Shown here piece by piece: positions 22,071 through 34,401 of a stretch of 64,000 nucleotides of DNA (position 1 is the first letter of the stretch; every line of letters starts with the position of its first letter). Both the position numbers and the translations under genes were made by a program. Source of the stretch: Lathyrus oleraceus (taxonomy: Eukaryota > Streptophyta > Magnoliopsida > Fabales > Fabaceae); contig NC_066582.1 in NCBI RefSeq assembly GCF_024323335.1, forward strand, positions 89,834,944-89,898,943. Direction: 5' to 3'. The notes beneath the pieces are model-generated. The model was not told where the DNA came from and did not search any database. It worked only from the letters and a program-made list of their open reading frames with translations.

Positions 22071-25000
22071 TGTCGCATTATGCGAAAAACCGGCGAGAAA
22101 ACGAAACAACAGAGCCGCCACCGTGCGTTATTTATCCCAAAGGAGGGAAAGGAAACGCTCGAAGTAAACCTGGAAACGACATGGTCTCGCGACCAGAGAG
22201 AGATGGGATCGGGAGTCGGTTATGCGAAGGGAAGGTATTAGCACCCCTACGCATCCGTCGTACTCGACGGGATCCACGCACAAAAGGAAGGAAAAAGGTT
22301 GCTAAGACTGCTCAAACATCAAACACTGGCTGAAAAGAGACACAGGAAAGACAAACGAAACTAACTCGGCAGGATATCGCATCCTGGGCCTACGTAGTCT
22401 GTCAAGCACAGACATCAGAGTCGACGTAGTTCGGGACAGGGGAAACGTGCTCGCTAGAATGTCGCATCCTATGCATACGTATCTTCTCGGACTAAAGAAG
22501 AATCAAAGCACTCGTAGCTCGGCTAACGCACGCCAAGCAAAACACACACAGGAAACCGACTGCCAATCGCTGGACTTATGTCAGACTCCACACAAACAGG
22601 CAAACATGGAAACCGAATGCCAATCGCTGGACTTACATCAGACTCCGAACCAACAAACACACACAGGAAACCAACTGCCAATCGCTGGACTTACGTCAGA
22701 CTCCAACAAACAAACCCACACAGGAAACCAACTGCCAATCGCTGGACTTACGTCAGACTCCAACACACACAAAGGGGTTGAAAAAAGAAAAAAAGGCGCC
22801 CGGAGAGATCAGCTCATCTCCTGCCTACGTACCTCATCTGGTATGAGGATCAGGGCGACGTAGTTCCCCTACGCAGGGAAAGAAGACTAGCCTAACCAGA
22901 GACTGGGAAATGACACTCTAGAAGGGAGACTAACTCGAGCCTAATAGTTATCATGCAAATTCACCATGGTCCTAGGTCAAGGTTTCTATCTAACTTGCAC
23001 AGGGAGCAAGCTATCCTAAATAGCATACGCAAAGCAAACATTCACACAATTAGCACACACTATATACAAACAAAGTGGGCTCACACAAGGTTAGGCTGTG
23101 AAACACAAGCCAACTGGAATCGGGTGTAGTTAGCTCTTAACCCTAACATTGAGAGTTAGGGTGAAGCAGATGAAATGGAGATGAGGTGTGTGCCTCATAG
23201 CTCTTATCCCTGGCCTGGGAGAGCTTGACTCAAATAGAAGGTGTGGGAGTTCAGAAAGTTGGAACTCTTCTATCCACATATGACTGACTCAACATAGATC
23301 TTGGGCTATTATCCATAATGCATCAACACAAGAGTGTGAGCAAAGTGGATGACACACTGACTAGCAGGAGATGGATTACACATCTCTTTTATCTGCCAAT
23401 TGCCTTATCAAAGGTCTTTTCCTGCTTGGCACAAAGATAAACAAACACAAGCATTGCCTCTTAAGGAGGGCTTCAGACAGGTGCCTGCCCAAGTAATAGG
23501 ACAGGTCTTCCAAACTACATGAAGTCAGTGAGTTATACCTCAAATGGTTAAGCAACCAAACAAAGCAAAAGCAAGTTCAAAAGAACTTAAGCAACTTATG
23601 TACCTGAAAAAAAATCTAACTCAATCAGTATACAAGTCAAACAGACAAACAACATTCAACATTAACAGTCAAACAGACAAGCAAGCAATGCAACAAGGTG
23701 CAAGCCACAAGCTCAACTCAAATGAGCTAAAATCCACCTACAAAACAACTCAAGATTAGTCAACATCAACCAATTATTCAACTCAAGCAAGTGAATCAAT
23801 CCCATTATGGCCATGTGCTTCTTAACCTGAAAACAAAGCTCAAACATAAGCACAAACCACTAGTACAAGGCCTAGGGTCAAAGAGGGAGAAATAATTCAA
23901 AACAGAACATGAATTTCAACATAAATCAACCTCAATCAATTAAGAATATCATCCAAAAGGTCTCATGTCAATAGCATCAACCAAATTCATTTCACAAATC
24001 AATCATGGCAAGGTATGCAAGTTGAAAGCATATTGAAGCAACAGAATAAACAAATCCACATTAATTCAAAAATGATTCAATTAATCTCAAGAAAAATCAT
24101 GGCTAAACAGAACACATAACATGATCAACACACCAACAATTAGGGCAATTGGACAAGTTTCATCATAGTAATCAAATTCCATAAGGCAAGGCAAGCAAAA
24201 ACAAGTTCAAATAGGACACAATTTGGTACATCAACTTAGCACAAGCCTAAAACAGAATTGGCAAATGACAAAGACCTCAAATGAAAGCCACAACAAACTT
24301 CAATATGTCTGGAAACAATGTGCAAAATTTCACATCCATATGATAAAGCATAAGCATTTCACATATTATGGAAGTTCAAGACTATTCAAAAGTGCACAAA
24401 TGATCATACAGCAAGAAAAATCTCAAACAAATCAGAAATCAATCCAAAAATTCCAAGACAATTCATGATCAATCACAACATCCAGAAGAAGCATCATACA
24501 AAAAATAAAATTAATTGGAATTCATTTGGCATGGCAAAGAAATTAATCAAGTTGAGCAAGAAAAGGTGTGACACACATTCTCACACCTACATTAACATGA
24601 GATATGGCAAACTCAACACTAAAATGTCCAGCAAGATGTCTAGTTTAAGCATGTCAAATTTCAAAAGCATTGGATTAAAACTCATCATTTCACAAGAGAT
24701 ATGGCAAGCAAGGTACAAGATATGAACATATGCACACAAACCCTAGCACCAATTAATTCTCAGCCGAGCACAATTTCTGGAAAAATAATGAAAAAAAAAC
24801 TAGAAACAATAAGGAGAACAATGCAAAAATCCACACATTTTTTGGATGATTTATCATTTAGTGATGAATTTATGAAGTGAAAGAAAAATAAAAATAAAAA
24901 CATGAAACAATGCACATGAATAACATGGAGGGATAATGAAAAAAATGAAATGCACTTTGGATAAGTGCCTCATGCTGGAATCGAAGGGTGTAAACATTTG

Positions 25001-26847
25001 AAATTGAAGCGCGCTCAAGCATGAAACTCTGCGTTTCATTTAACTGATGTGGCAAGACGAATCAATAGCAACCAATCAATATGCCATGCGTACGCCACTT
25101 GGACCAGTACATGCTCTCTCTTCCAAAAACACATGCAAACGCGCTGATTACACATTCTAAAGATCAAACACGCGAATTCTGGAAAATATTTCCCAACATT
25201 CATCGTGTTCTTGATGCATCATGAACAAATCTCTCAGAAACACAAAGTATGCGTATCAATGGATAGATCTTCCATCACACATCACAAATCTAAGCATGAT
25301 TTAACCTAATTCCACATATTATGAACAAATTGAAGCTAAGAACATTCACATGTCAAACTTTAGATCAGCATAACTAGCTCAATAGTGCATGGAATTTCAT
25401 GGAACAAAGCTCATTTTAATCAGCATTGAAAGATCTACGACTATCACCTAACAATTTCATGAATAGAGAAGATCGATTTCTGACCTTGATGAAGATGCAG
25501 AAGTGGAACAGATGGATTCAGGCCATGAGAAGCTCAAACAGATGCTCCAAAGCTCTTGCATGATTGAATGGATGAAGGTTTGATTTTTACTCGAGCTTGA
25601 TTCCAACAGAATTCTCAACTGCCATGGATGAGCTTCAAGTTCCAACTAGCTTCTAATTGCACAATTTCCACTGGATCTTGCTTCAATAATGCTCCACAAT
25701 GCTTCCAGGTGAAGAATCAATCAAGAATAAGGCAATGTCTTTGAAGAAAATCAAAGAAAAAAGTGAGAGCAAAAATGTGAAAATGGATCTAGATCTGAAT
25801 TCTGATTGTGCTAATGCTGAATTCTGTTATGCTTAGCTATATATATGCTCTGTTAATCAAGTTGTTAATCACACTTAAGCCAATTGCCAAGGGATTAGTG
25901 AGAATGGAGTGTTTATGCCAATTTTCAATTCACCCTATGCATGGGATTACTAATGGAATAGTGCACGTTTTTTGCCTTGGAATCACTCAAAAGTTCATTT
26001 TAGAGTCAATGCAAGTGTTAAAATGTGAAAACAATGCTTCATTTTCAAATTATAATTTTCCCTCCAAAATTCCAATGAAAAACCAAAACATTATGTGATG
26101 AGAATGCATGGCATGTGATGCACAATTTGGATAGTGTATGTCAAGACATGAATGTACAAAAAAGAACCACTTCATTTGGCCTTATGGTTTGAAAATTATG
26201 CATGTTTGAAGTTCAAGTTAACTTGGCCATGTTTGATCCATATCTTTTCAACCACACATGAGAAATTCAAGATCTTGGACTTTTTGGAAATGGGAGAGCA
26301 AGATATTCAACTTTCATGTTGGAAAAAATTTCATTTGAAGCTTTCTTGATGGTGTAATCTTGAGGAGAAAACCTTTCCATTTTTGGCAATTTCAAATTAC
26401 AGGTCACTTACTATTTTTGGAAAGTTTTGATCTGACCTCAAATTCTTCATTGTTGATGTTTGAAATGTCAAATGAGACTTGTATGGACATGAATGAGGCC
26501 TCTCTAACCATCTCCCACCTTCAAATCCATGTTTGAATTGACAGTTGACTTTTGTTGACTTTCTAGGGTTTCAGATGAATTGATCATGAACTGATGAGCT
26601 TTGAACATCCAATGCTTGGCCAAACCACTTCAAAATGATCCTTGAATCATATGAACTCATTGAACCAACCCTAGGGCTTTGATTCCATAGAAAATGCACT
26701 TGCTTGCTTGCACAGCTGAATCTCCTGACCAATCTTGACCAATCTTGCCTGATGACTGATGGACTATGCAATGGACAATGCAAATGTTAATGACCTAAAA
26801 ATGAAAATGTATATACAAAATGGGAGGTGCAAATTTGAGGTGCTACA
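22071..26847 (-). repeat. 5' LTR of the minus-strand Ogre
   Basis: It starts TGTCGC and ends GCTACA on the plus strand, and is the partner of 4397-9186. It carries the TAAGTCC/TTGGCA subrepeats (22542-22769), both stem-loops (22388-22432, 22823-22866) and the TATA candidate (25839-25846). Relative to the other LTR it lacks about 25-30 bp near 24602. Confidence 0.93.
25839..25846 (-). promoter_or_regulatory. Candidate TATA box of the 5' LTR
   Basis: TATATATA on the minus strand, conserved with 8180-8187 in the other LTR. As this is the 5' LTR, it is the copy that would drive the genomic RNA. Confidence 0.4.
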
Positions 26848-26852
26848 CATTT
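26848..26852. repeat. Target-site duplication CATTT (right copy)
   Basis: CATTT directly follows the LTR end GCTACA at 26847 and matches 4392-4396. Confidence 0.9.
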
Positions 26853-27200
26853 GTCCTAGTTCCACAGACTACGGAGCTCTGATTTCCTCATTGCACAAAT
26901 GAAGATACCTAGGCACGAGGGCCCAAATCCTTGGAGAGAAAATTTATTTATTACACATTTTTGCTTTAATTATTAACCCCCCATTTTTTCTTGTCGCGAG
27001 TAATCTTCAGATAATAACACCGTTCTTGCAAAGAACATTCAAAATGGTTCCCATGGAGTACCATGGATGTGAGGGGTGATAATACCTTCCCCTTGCATAA
27101 CTGACTTCCTTATCCATTTCTCTTTCTCCGGGGTTTTATCGATGTTTTCCCTTTCCTTCGGGAATAAATAAATTTTGATGGCAAATCTGTTGTATCTTTG
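26853..27200 (+). mobile_element. Degraded LTR tail of a Tat/Ogre-type element
   Basis: It is collinear with the 3' quarter of the complete LTRs. GACTACGGAGCTCTGAT with a CTCAT/ATGAAG hairpin and ACCTAGGCAC lies near 26867-26917. ATACCTTCCCCTTGCATAA is near 27080, and TTCGGGAATAAATAAA near 27160. The terminal GCTACA is not recognisable. This is an old insertion. Confidence 0.6.
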
Positions 27201-27379
27201 AGTGTTCGATGCGCCCGGATATAATCTGCGTAGCTTCAATATTTTCTTTGAAAAAATTATAAGCATATCTAATTGGTTCAAAAGTTGTGATTTTTACACA
27301 TCATGCAACGTTGAAACATATTTTCAACAAAGGAGACTCAAAACCGACGTAGCTCTGATGGATATTTTTACCATAGGAG
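27201..27379. other. Unassigned 180-bp stretch
   Basis: AT-rich sequence between the LTR tail and the pol fossil, with several stops in every frame. It may be further retroelement debris; nothing is recognisable. Confidence 0.4.
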
Positions 27380-27642
27380 TTTAACCAAGAGATAAAGATA
27401 AAAAAAGGTGTTAAGAATGAGATAGCTAATCATTTGTATAAGTTGGAGATTAAAGGAGTAACAAGGAAAGAAAAGAACACTACAAAAGAGTTTCTCAATG
27501 ACCACTTCAAGGCAATTAGCGAACAACCTTGGTTTATAGATATGGCCAACTATAAAGCTATAAAAAGTTTCCAGAAAGACTACACTTGGAATCAGAAGAT
27601 ATAATTCTACAAAGAGTAGAACCATTATCTGTGGGATGAACC
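27380..27642 (+). pseudogene. Athila-like Ty3/gypsy pol fossil (RNase H-integrase linker)
   Basis: One frame gives KKGVKNEIANHLYKLE followed about 30 residues later by ISEQPWFIDMANY and YTWNQKI. A frameshifted NHYLWDEP follows. These resemble the linker between RNase H and integrase of plant Athila/Tat polyproteins (a VADHLSRLE-type motif, then a WFADxANY-type motif, then a FWDEP-type motif). There is no start, a stop at about 27600 and a frameshift. The fragment is about 260 bp and nonfunctional. Confidence 0.65.
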
Positions 27643-27712
27643 TTAATTAATAAACTAGTTTATCTTCCCCTTTTGTATCGCTAATATGTAACTTAATTAA
27701 TAAACTAGTTTA
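27643..27712 (+). repeat. Short direct duplication in AT-rich DNA
   Basis: A 20-bp phrase TTAATTAATAAACTAGTTTA at 27643-27662 is repeated at 27693-27712. Origin unknown. Confidence 0.7.
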
Positions 27713-27781
27713 TTTTTTTTTCTTTTAGTTATGATTTGTTACCTTAGTGTTGGCACTATGAAAAAGAAAAAGAGAAGTCAC

Positions 27782-29826
27782 TGTAAGACCCCAATTTTGA
27801 CCCTAAGATCCCTCATGCTATCTCATCATATGCATTGGCATTAGGATCACACCTTGGCATCCTCCTTACCCCTCATTCATTGGGTTAGCATTGGGAGAGA
27901 TCACTAAGCACATATGATTGTATCATACTTTTTTTTCATTATTTACTAACCAGAATACCAAAAATATGTCAATGTATAGTTTGTTACTTTTGTAGGTAGT
28001 GTGTATGCTCACCTATGCTCTATCAAGCTCATATCTAGGGTTTAAGAACCTCAATGCAAGGAGATCAATCAAGAAATAGTTTACATTGGCTCTAAGCATC
28101 ATATATGGATCCCCATGTCCTTCATAGTTTATTTTGATCAAGAAATCATCGAGAGTTTGGAGTTGGTTTGCCTGGGAAACCCTAATTCAGTTGGGTATCT
28201 TGTGTGACTCCTTCAACAAATTTCTTCAACAATTGATCAAATATTTCAAGGGATACTTCACCTTACATCATCTTATGCATATATGATCCTCCATGAGTCC
28301 CAAAAGTCAATAGAATGTCTAGCTAGCAAGATGGTTCATGGTGGTTGACCTGAGAAAGTCAACTAGTCAAAACTGGGGTTCCCTAGACCCTATCTCCTAC
28401 AATACTTGTCATATGAAAATGATTCCAAGAGAAAAGTTACTCAAAATTACATTCCAAACAACGTTCATGTTGAAGTAAAGAGATAGTTTTGCTTGGGAAG
28501 TCATTGTTTATGGTGAAAGATTATAGGTCATTTTGTCTAAACCCTAGTTTGAAGCTCAACTTCCCAAGGCCATAACTTGGTAATTGTTTATGAGATGAAA
28601 GCCATTCAAATTGAATGATCAAATTCAAGATGTCTACTTCAACTTTTATGTATGGAGGAAGTGAAAATTCAACTTTCAAATGCATGTCCCAAGAGGAAAC
28701 ATTATAGGTCATTTAGGGCATTACCATTGAACAAGTGATTTTCTCAAACTTATGAAATGCATAACTCCTTCATGCCAAATCCAAATGGGGTCAAATTTAT
28801 GACCAAATTGAATAGGTTTGAAGATCTACAACTTTGGTACCGGAACGTTTCTCATTTGAAGTCCATAGAAAAAGTTATTCAAGGTGGAACAAGTGAACAT
28901 TTGACTTGGGACTTATAAAATTTTCAAATATGTTTGATTTACCAAACTTCTACCTCAAACATCATCATGATCCAAGCTTCAAATGGAACAGTGTTCAACA
29001 TGAAAGTTGTTCCCCTTGATCTCAGCTTTCCAAAACATCTAAGATCATCTCATTTGGATCAAAATTGAGGGACTTGCGAATGACTTCATTATGGAAAGTG
29101 TTTTGGAAGGATTGGATTTCAAGTGATCAAATTCTTTTGCATGCTTACACATGATTCATTCAGCATACTTTGTACATGAATTGGGAGTAGATTGCATCAT
29201 TCCTAAGGCCCAAATGATTGCCCATGCACCCATGAAAAGGAGTTTCCAAATTTGTCCAAATTTCAATTGGTACAAATATCAAGTGCATTGCCTACTTAAA
29301 CAAGCTTAAGACTTCAGATTCATCATCAAGACCTTGCCCAAGCTTTGCTAGACCAATTCAAACCCCCACTGCCATAGAATTTCTAAAGGTTTCTTTTGAA
29401 ATTGAGCTTGAAATTCATCTTCTATTTAGAAGTTCAAACCCCAGAAATTCACTTCCCTTTTCATCTCATTTGGTTTCTGCAAGCAAGAGGAGGAGAAAGC
29501 AATCAAATCCAGATCAAGATCAAGTGGAATTAGATCAACTCGAAGGTAATTTTTCAGAAACTTCTTCTCTTCGATTCTGTCTCAATTCTTCACAATTCTT
29601 GTTGGTTTTTGGTTGTCTGAAGTCCTATCAATGTAGGCAAGAAGATTGAGTTGCTTTTAGGTCAAATCGAAGCAACTTAGTTCATGATCCTCAAAATTCA
29701 AATTCCTGTATCTTTTTATATACTTGGAATTGGATAAAATTGAGGACAAATTCGAGCTCTTGAGTATTTTTTCTTTAAATCCATGTATTTCTTTTTCATT
29801 TTGGTGATGGTTGATGGTGGACCAGT
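27782..29826 (+). mobile_element. LTR fragment of a Tat/Ogre-type element (5' portion), interrupted
   Basis: It begins TGTAAGACCCCAATTTTGACC, the LTR start shared with 29827 and 33084 in this window. It contains the phrase ATTATAGGTCATTT and CCATAACT-type phrases also found in the LTR at 29827, so the families are related but not the same. At 29827 another LTR begins, so this one is cut after 2,045 bp and its remainder is not in the window. No gene is credible in it. Confidence 0.75.
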
Positions 29827-31218
29827 TGTAAGACCCCAATTTTGTCCCTAAGATCCCTCATGGAATCATAACATTGCACTTGCATTGCCTCAAGGATCAT
29901 TAGCATCTTGGTCCCCTTTGCCTTTGGGTGGGACCTCTTGTGACTGATTGGAGACCACCAAGCATGCTTGAATTGTATATCATTGCTTTTATTATTTTGT
30001 TTACTAACCAAAAGCACAAAAATATGTCACTAACATCTTTTGTTTGTAGCTTGAGCAATCACAAGGTCAAAAGCTTCAAAGAGAGCACTGGTACAAATAT
30101 ATGGCCAAGTGAAGATGATAGCAAGCATGGTAATGGTTCCCAAATCTCTCATCCATCAAATATGCCTCCCTAGCATCTCAATTCATCATTTTGATCAAAG
30201 AAAGTCAAAGGGTTTGAGGTTGGTTCCTCAGGGAAACCCTAATTCATATGTACACCACAATGCCTTACTCATGAAGCAACCTCAGCCCATGGTCAAATAC
30301 AATCAAGGGAAGTTCTTTAATTCTTCAATTCATGCATGTTTTAACTTATTTGAGTATCCTCAATCATCAATTCATCAAGGTATGAGTCATGGACTTGAGA
30401 AGTTGATCAGTCAATTCATCTGACTATTTTGAAATGCACTGAGGCCTAACTTTTTATGTGTTGGTCAAATGGAAATGATTCCAAACGAAACAATGTTCTT
30501 AAGGACAATATGAACAACTTTAATGTTCATCAAAATTTTATTTGAAGCTTGGAAGGTCATCTCCCATTCCAATACATTATAGGTCATTTTGACTGAAACC
30601 CTAATTTTGGGTCAACTTCCCAAGGACATAACTCCTTCATTTTTTATGATTTTGAGGTGGGATCAAATGAATTGGAAAGCCTAAGATGTCTACTTCTAAT
30701 GTTGTGTTGGACAAAATTTAAAAATCGCAAAGAAAATACATGTGATTATGTAATACATTATAGGTCATTTTGGGCCAAATGCATTGAAAGGCAAAAAAGT
30801 CCAACTTCAAGTGCCCATAACTCTTTCATAAAATATACAACTTTGTTGTTGGAGGTTTTTTCATTTGAGGCTTGAAGCATCAAAACAGAAGGGCTTGAAC
30901 ATTGGCCAAATTTAGAAACTTTGCCTTTACATGTTTTACACCTTGCACTTTAAACTCCAATTTCACCAATTTCCACACTTCAAATGGATTTTTGCCCAAT
31001 ATAACAATTGTTCCTTACATCAAAACCTTTCCAACCATTACTCACATGATCATGGTTGGATTAGGCAATTGGTATTTTCGAAGAGGGGAAGTTTTTGGTT
31101 CAATTATGTATAACATGGTGAAACTTCATATGCAAGCAATTGGAATGCAAACCACACATCCAAACCTTCTCCAAATCATTTCAGCATCCATCTGCATTGG
31201 CTTTTGAGCCCTCCATGC

Positions 31219-31230
31219 GCCTGTACAGGC
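31219..31230. other. 12-bp palindrome GCCTGTACAGGC upstream of the TATA box
   Basis: A perfect palindrome about 64 bp upstream of TATAAATA, flanked by CCCTCCATG and CATGGAGG inverted arms. The same arrangement occurs at 1-290, there duplicated. Confidence 0.6.
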
Positions 31231-31293
31231 CCATGCATGGAGGCCTTCAACTTTCATGCACACGAAATTCACCTTGCTTGCATCAGGTCTTGC

Positions 31294-31301
31294 TATAAAT
31301 A
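31294..31301 (+). promoter_or_regulatory. Probable LTR TATA box
   Basis: TATAAATA, equivalent to 150-157 in the sister LTR, about 1.47 kb from the LTR start. Confidence 0.6.
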
Positions 31302-33078
31302 GAGGTGCATACCTTCATCCAAAACCAACCTAAAGGCGCCTGAAACCCTGTTGAAGTGACTCCCTAACCTCACCAAAGAAGCTATTTCAATTTTTCTTCA
31401 AATTTTTCAGATCTAAAATTCAACTACATCTGGTTGAATCCTTGGATCTAAAGCTTCTAAACCTTCATCCTTCAGCTCATTGATCTTCTGTTTTGGCAAA
31501 GAAAGCAAGGAATCGAGCTCAAGTTTCCAGAAATCAAGGTTGTTAGGCAACTGGTTTTTTCTTCGAAACTCATTATGTATTGATCTATTTGATTGGATAT
31601 TATGTTGGCTAAAGTCCTCTCCATAGAGGCATCATTGTTGTGCATTCGATTTTCAAAATCTAACAAGTTCATGATGAACACCACAGAACTTCCATCTCTG
31701 ATTTCTCTCAATATAGAGATCTAGAGTGGAATTGAGTGGCACAGGGATGATGTACATCATCCCACCTTTCCAAAGATGTATAGATCGTGTATTTTGATTA
31801 AGATTTGGTTGTCTGCAATTTTGGCCGGAAAACACAAGCTCACCGGAGAAGAAGGTGGCTCCGGTGGCCGTCCCATTGCCAGTTTGAATGTGGATCTTTG
31901 GATTGAGTTTTCCAGATCTAATCCTGGCCCTCGCTTGTTATGACTTTCATTAATTCATGGTGTGCACGCATTGACTGAAGCGTATGGTGGAAGCGCGCAT
32001 CTGGAGCGCATGATCTGCCAGCTCAATTAATGAGCTCAAATCTAACACTCCTGTTTTTTTTTAATTTTCAATTTTCTGATTTAATTTCTTTTATTCCAAT
32101 AATTTTCAAAAATCAATATCTTCTTCATTTTTAATCCAACAAATATGGGACTAATTGCATTAGTCTCCAAATAATTTCTAGTTTCTATTTCTAATTTTTA
32201 ATATTTTTTATTTTGTCATTTGGTATTTTTTGTGAATTTTTCCTTTTCTGGTTATTTTTAATTCATTTTAAATAGTTTTTGATATTCAAAAAATACAAAA
32301 ATATTTTCCTAACCTATTTGAATGATGATAGATCTATGAAAAATATTCTCATCAATTTTTTAATTGATTTGAGATTTATTTGAGATTTTAGTTCATTTAG
32401 GTTATTTTTATTCATTTTTAATTGATTAAAAATAGTTTCTGACTTTTAAAAATGCTGAAATTTTTTGTCAAACTTTGTTTGACCTTGTTGAACTTAGGAC
32501 AAATCACTTGGACCTTTCAAGGTTGATTTGAAGTAATTTTGAAATTTGACCTTTCTTTTATTTTTAATTCAAGTTTATTTTAATATTGAAAATGCCAAAA
32601 AATATTTTGTTTATTGTTTGATCTCCAATCTTCATCTCACTTCTGATTTCTTATTATTTGATTTTGACTTTCAATGTCATTTGGTCAATACACATGGATT
32701 GGTACATTTTATTTCACTTTATGCATTTTGATCTTTCCATTTCCTTATCCATTCTTCATCTTCTTCTTTTTCTTCTTCTTTCTTTTTGATCAATGAGTTG
32801 AAGGTTGATAAGTTAGCATTGATTAGGGAGACTTAATCTTCCTTGATTCAAATCTAATTCATCTTGATCAATTGATCAAGTGAATGGCTTTGCATTAAGG
32901 ATATGTTGTTTTCTAAATCATGCAAAAGGCTTAAGCCAATACAAGATCAATTCTCTTTTTTTTCTTTCTTTTTTGGCATGGCAAGTTGTTGGAACTTGGT
33001 TCACTAATCAAGACTTATAACTTATGTTGTTGCCTACATTATTATTGACCGGCCTCAGATAGTTGTGACTTCTACATA

Positions 33079-33083
33079 AGTCC
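33079..33083. repeat. Target-site duplication AGTCC (left copy)
   Basis: AGTCC directly precedes the LTR start at 33084 and matches 60349-60353. The uninterrupted sister LTR has a single AGTCC at 1795-1799 in the same context, confirming the duplication. Confidence 0.95.
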
Positions 33084-34389
33084 TGTAAGACCCCAATTTT
33101 GGGCCCTAAGATCCCTCATGGCCCATATCATATCATATCATAACCTCAAGGATCAATGCATGCTTTTGCTTCCCTCCTAGTGGGTAGATGGCCTTGTGGG
33201 TTGTTTCTTGATCACCAAGCATACTTTGCATTTGTATATCTTTGCCTTTCATATGTTTATCATTCAAAAAGTACAAAAATATTGTCAGTCTAACCTTTTT
33301 GCTTGCAGTTGAAGTAATCATCAGCAATTAGGTCAAAATCAGTCAACAGTCAGTCAAAGCAATGGATGGTGGCCATTCTTGCAGAATTTGGACACCATGA
33401 TCAATAATCAAAGGTTCATACAACTTGAGACATTATTTGAAGTCAAGTTCTCAAGGAATTAGGGTTTGGAATTCATCAGAAGAGGTCCAGTCAGTGCAAA
33501 ACCCTAGAAAAGTCAAACTTGGTCAACTGAGGATTTAATCAGAGATTTGATGGATAGAATTGATTTGAAGAAGTTCATTCATGCTTGTATAAGCCTCATC
33601 TATCATGTTCAACCTCATCATGGAAGAAAATCAAGTGAAATCAGAAAATTTCCAGAAATAGAAAGTGGACCTGTAATTTCAACTGCCAAAAATGGAAACT
33701 TCTTGATCTTAAACTTACATCATGATACAAGCTTCAAATGAATTGTTGCCCAACATGAAAGTTGAAGATCTTATTCTCCCATTTTCAAAAAGTCCAAGAA
33801 CTCTCAAATCCCATGTGTGGTTGTCAAGATATGATCAAATCATTTTCACCAATTTTTGAACTTCAACAAGCCATATCTCTCAAACCGTAAGGCCAAATTT
33901 GGTGGGGTTTTTTCCTACAAACCACATTTTTCATCCTCTTTCCAAAAATATAAATTTCATGACCTAAAACCTTGCCAATCAAAATGGCATTTTTGGACCT
34001 TTTTCATTTAAAATCAAAGTTTGACTCACAGTTGACTTTTTGATTTATGGACTTTTTCTTAATTTGGCCAATTGGGAAATGTTTCATATCCTATTTGTGA
34101 CTTGCCTCAAGCTTAAAATCATAACCATACCACCATTACACTATCACTTTGGACCAAAATGCAAAAACTTGAAATTTGGCAATTGGCTTCAAATAAGTGA
34201 AAGCAAGTACAGCAGTCAAAAGCAAACCACAAAACAGCATTTTGCATAGTCTGTTTCCAGCCTGGTATCAAGCCCACTCGACCAGCCACTACACCTCCTC
34301 TTTCATTTGTTTCCAAATTAGCAAAAAATGCAAAAAACTTCATTTTGAACTAAGCAAGATTAGCACTCCCTAATCCAACTCTAAACAGA

Positions 34390-34401
34390 CCCTTATAAGG
34401 G
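34390..34401 (+). promoter_or_regulatory. Candidate core promoter (CCCTTATAAGGG)
   Basis: A TATAA-containing palindrome about 1.3 kb into the LTR, followed 60 bp later by a CT-rich stretch. The same sequence is at 55194-55205. Position is comparable with TATA boxes of the other LTRs; otherwise unsupported. Confidence 0.35.

Larger units (their letters stand above)
4397..26847 (-). mobile_element. Complete minus-strand Ogre-type Ty3/gypsy (Tat lineage) retrotransposon, decayed
   Basis: The element is 22,451 bp, bounded by LTRs of 4,790 and 4,777 bp and a CATTT duplication. Reading on the minus strand, the order is 5' LTR (26847-22071), PBS, leader, ORF1, gag-pro, a 244-nt intron, pol (RT-RNaseH-aRNaseH-integrase), a 3' UTR with a tandem array, the polypurine tract, and the 3' LTR. 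ORF1 is open. Gag-pro has two in-frame stops. Pol has one frameshifting deletion and one stop. The LTRs differ by scattered substitutions and several indels (for example near 6930 versus 24602), clearly more than the plus-strand Ogre's LTRs, so this insertion is older. It landed in debris of earlier LTR elements. Confidence 0.93.
29827..33083 (+). mobile_element. LTR (5' portion) hosting the young Ogre insertion
   Basis: It begins TGTAAGACCCCAATTTTGTCC immediately after CCAGT and belongs to the family of 1-3366: 31207-33083 parallels about 65-1799. It is interrupted at 33083 by the plus-strand Ogre and resumes at 60349 for 23 bp before a copia insertion. Its further extent is outside the window, so it could be a solo LTR or the 5' LTR of an element. 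Short ORFs inside have no family signature. Confidence 0.8.
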
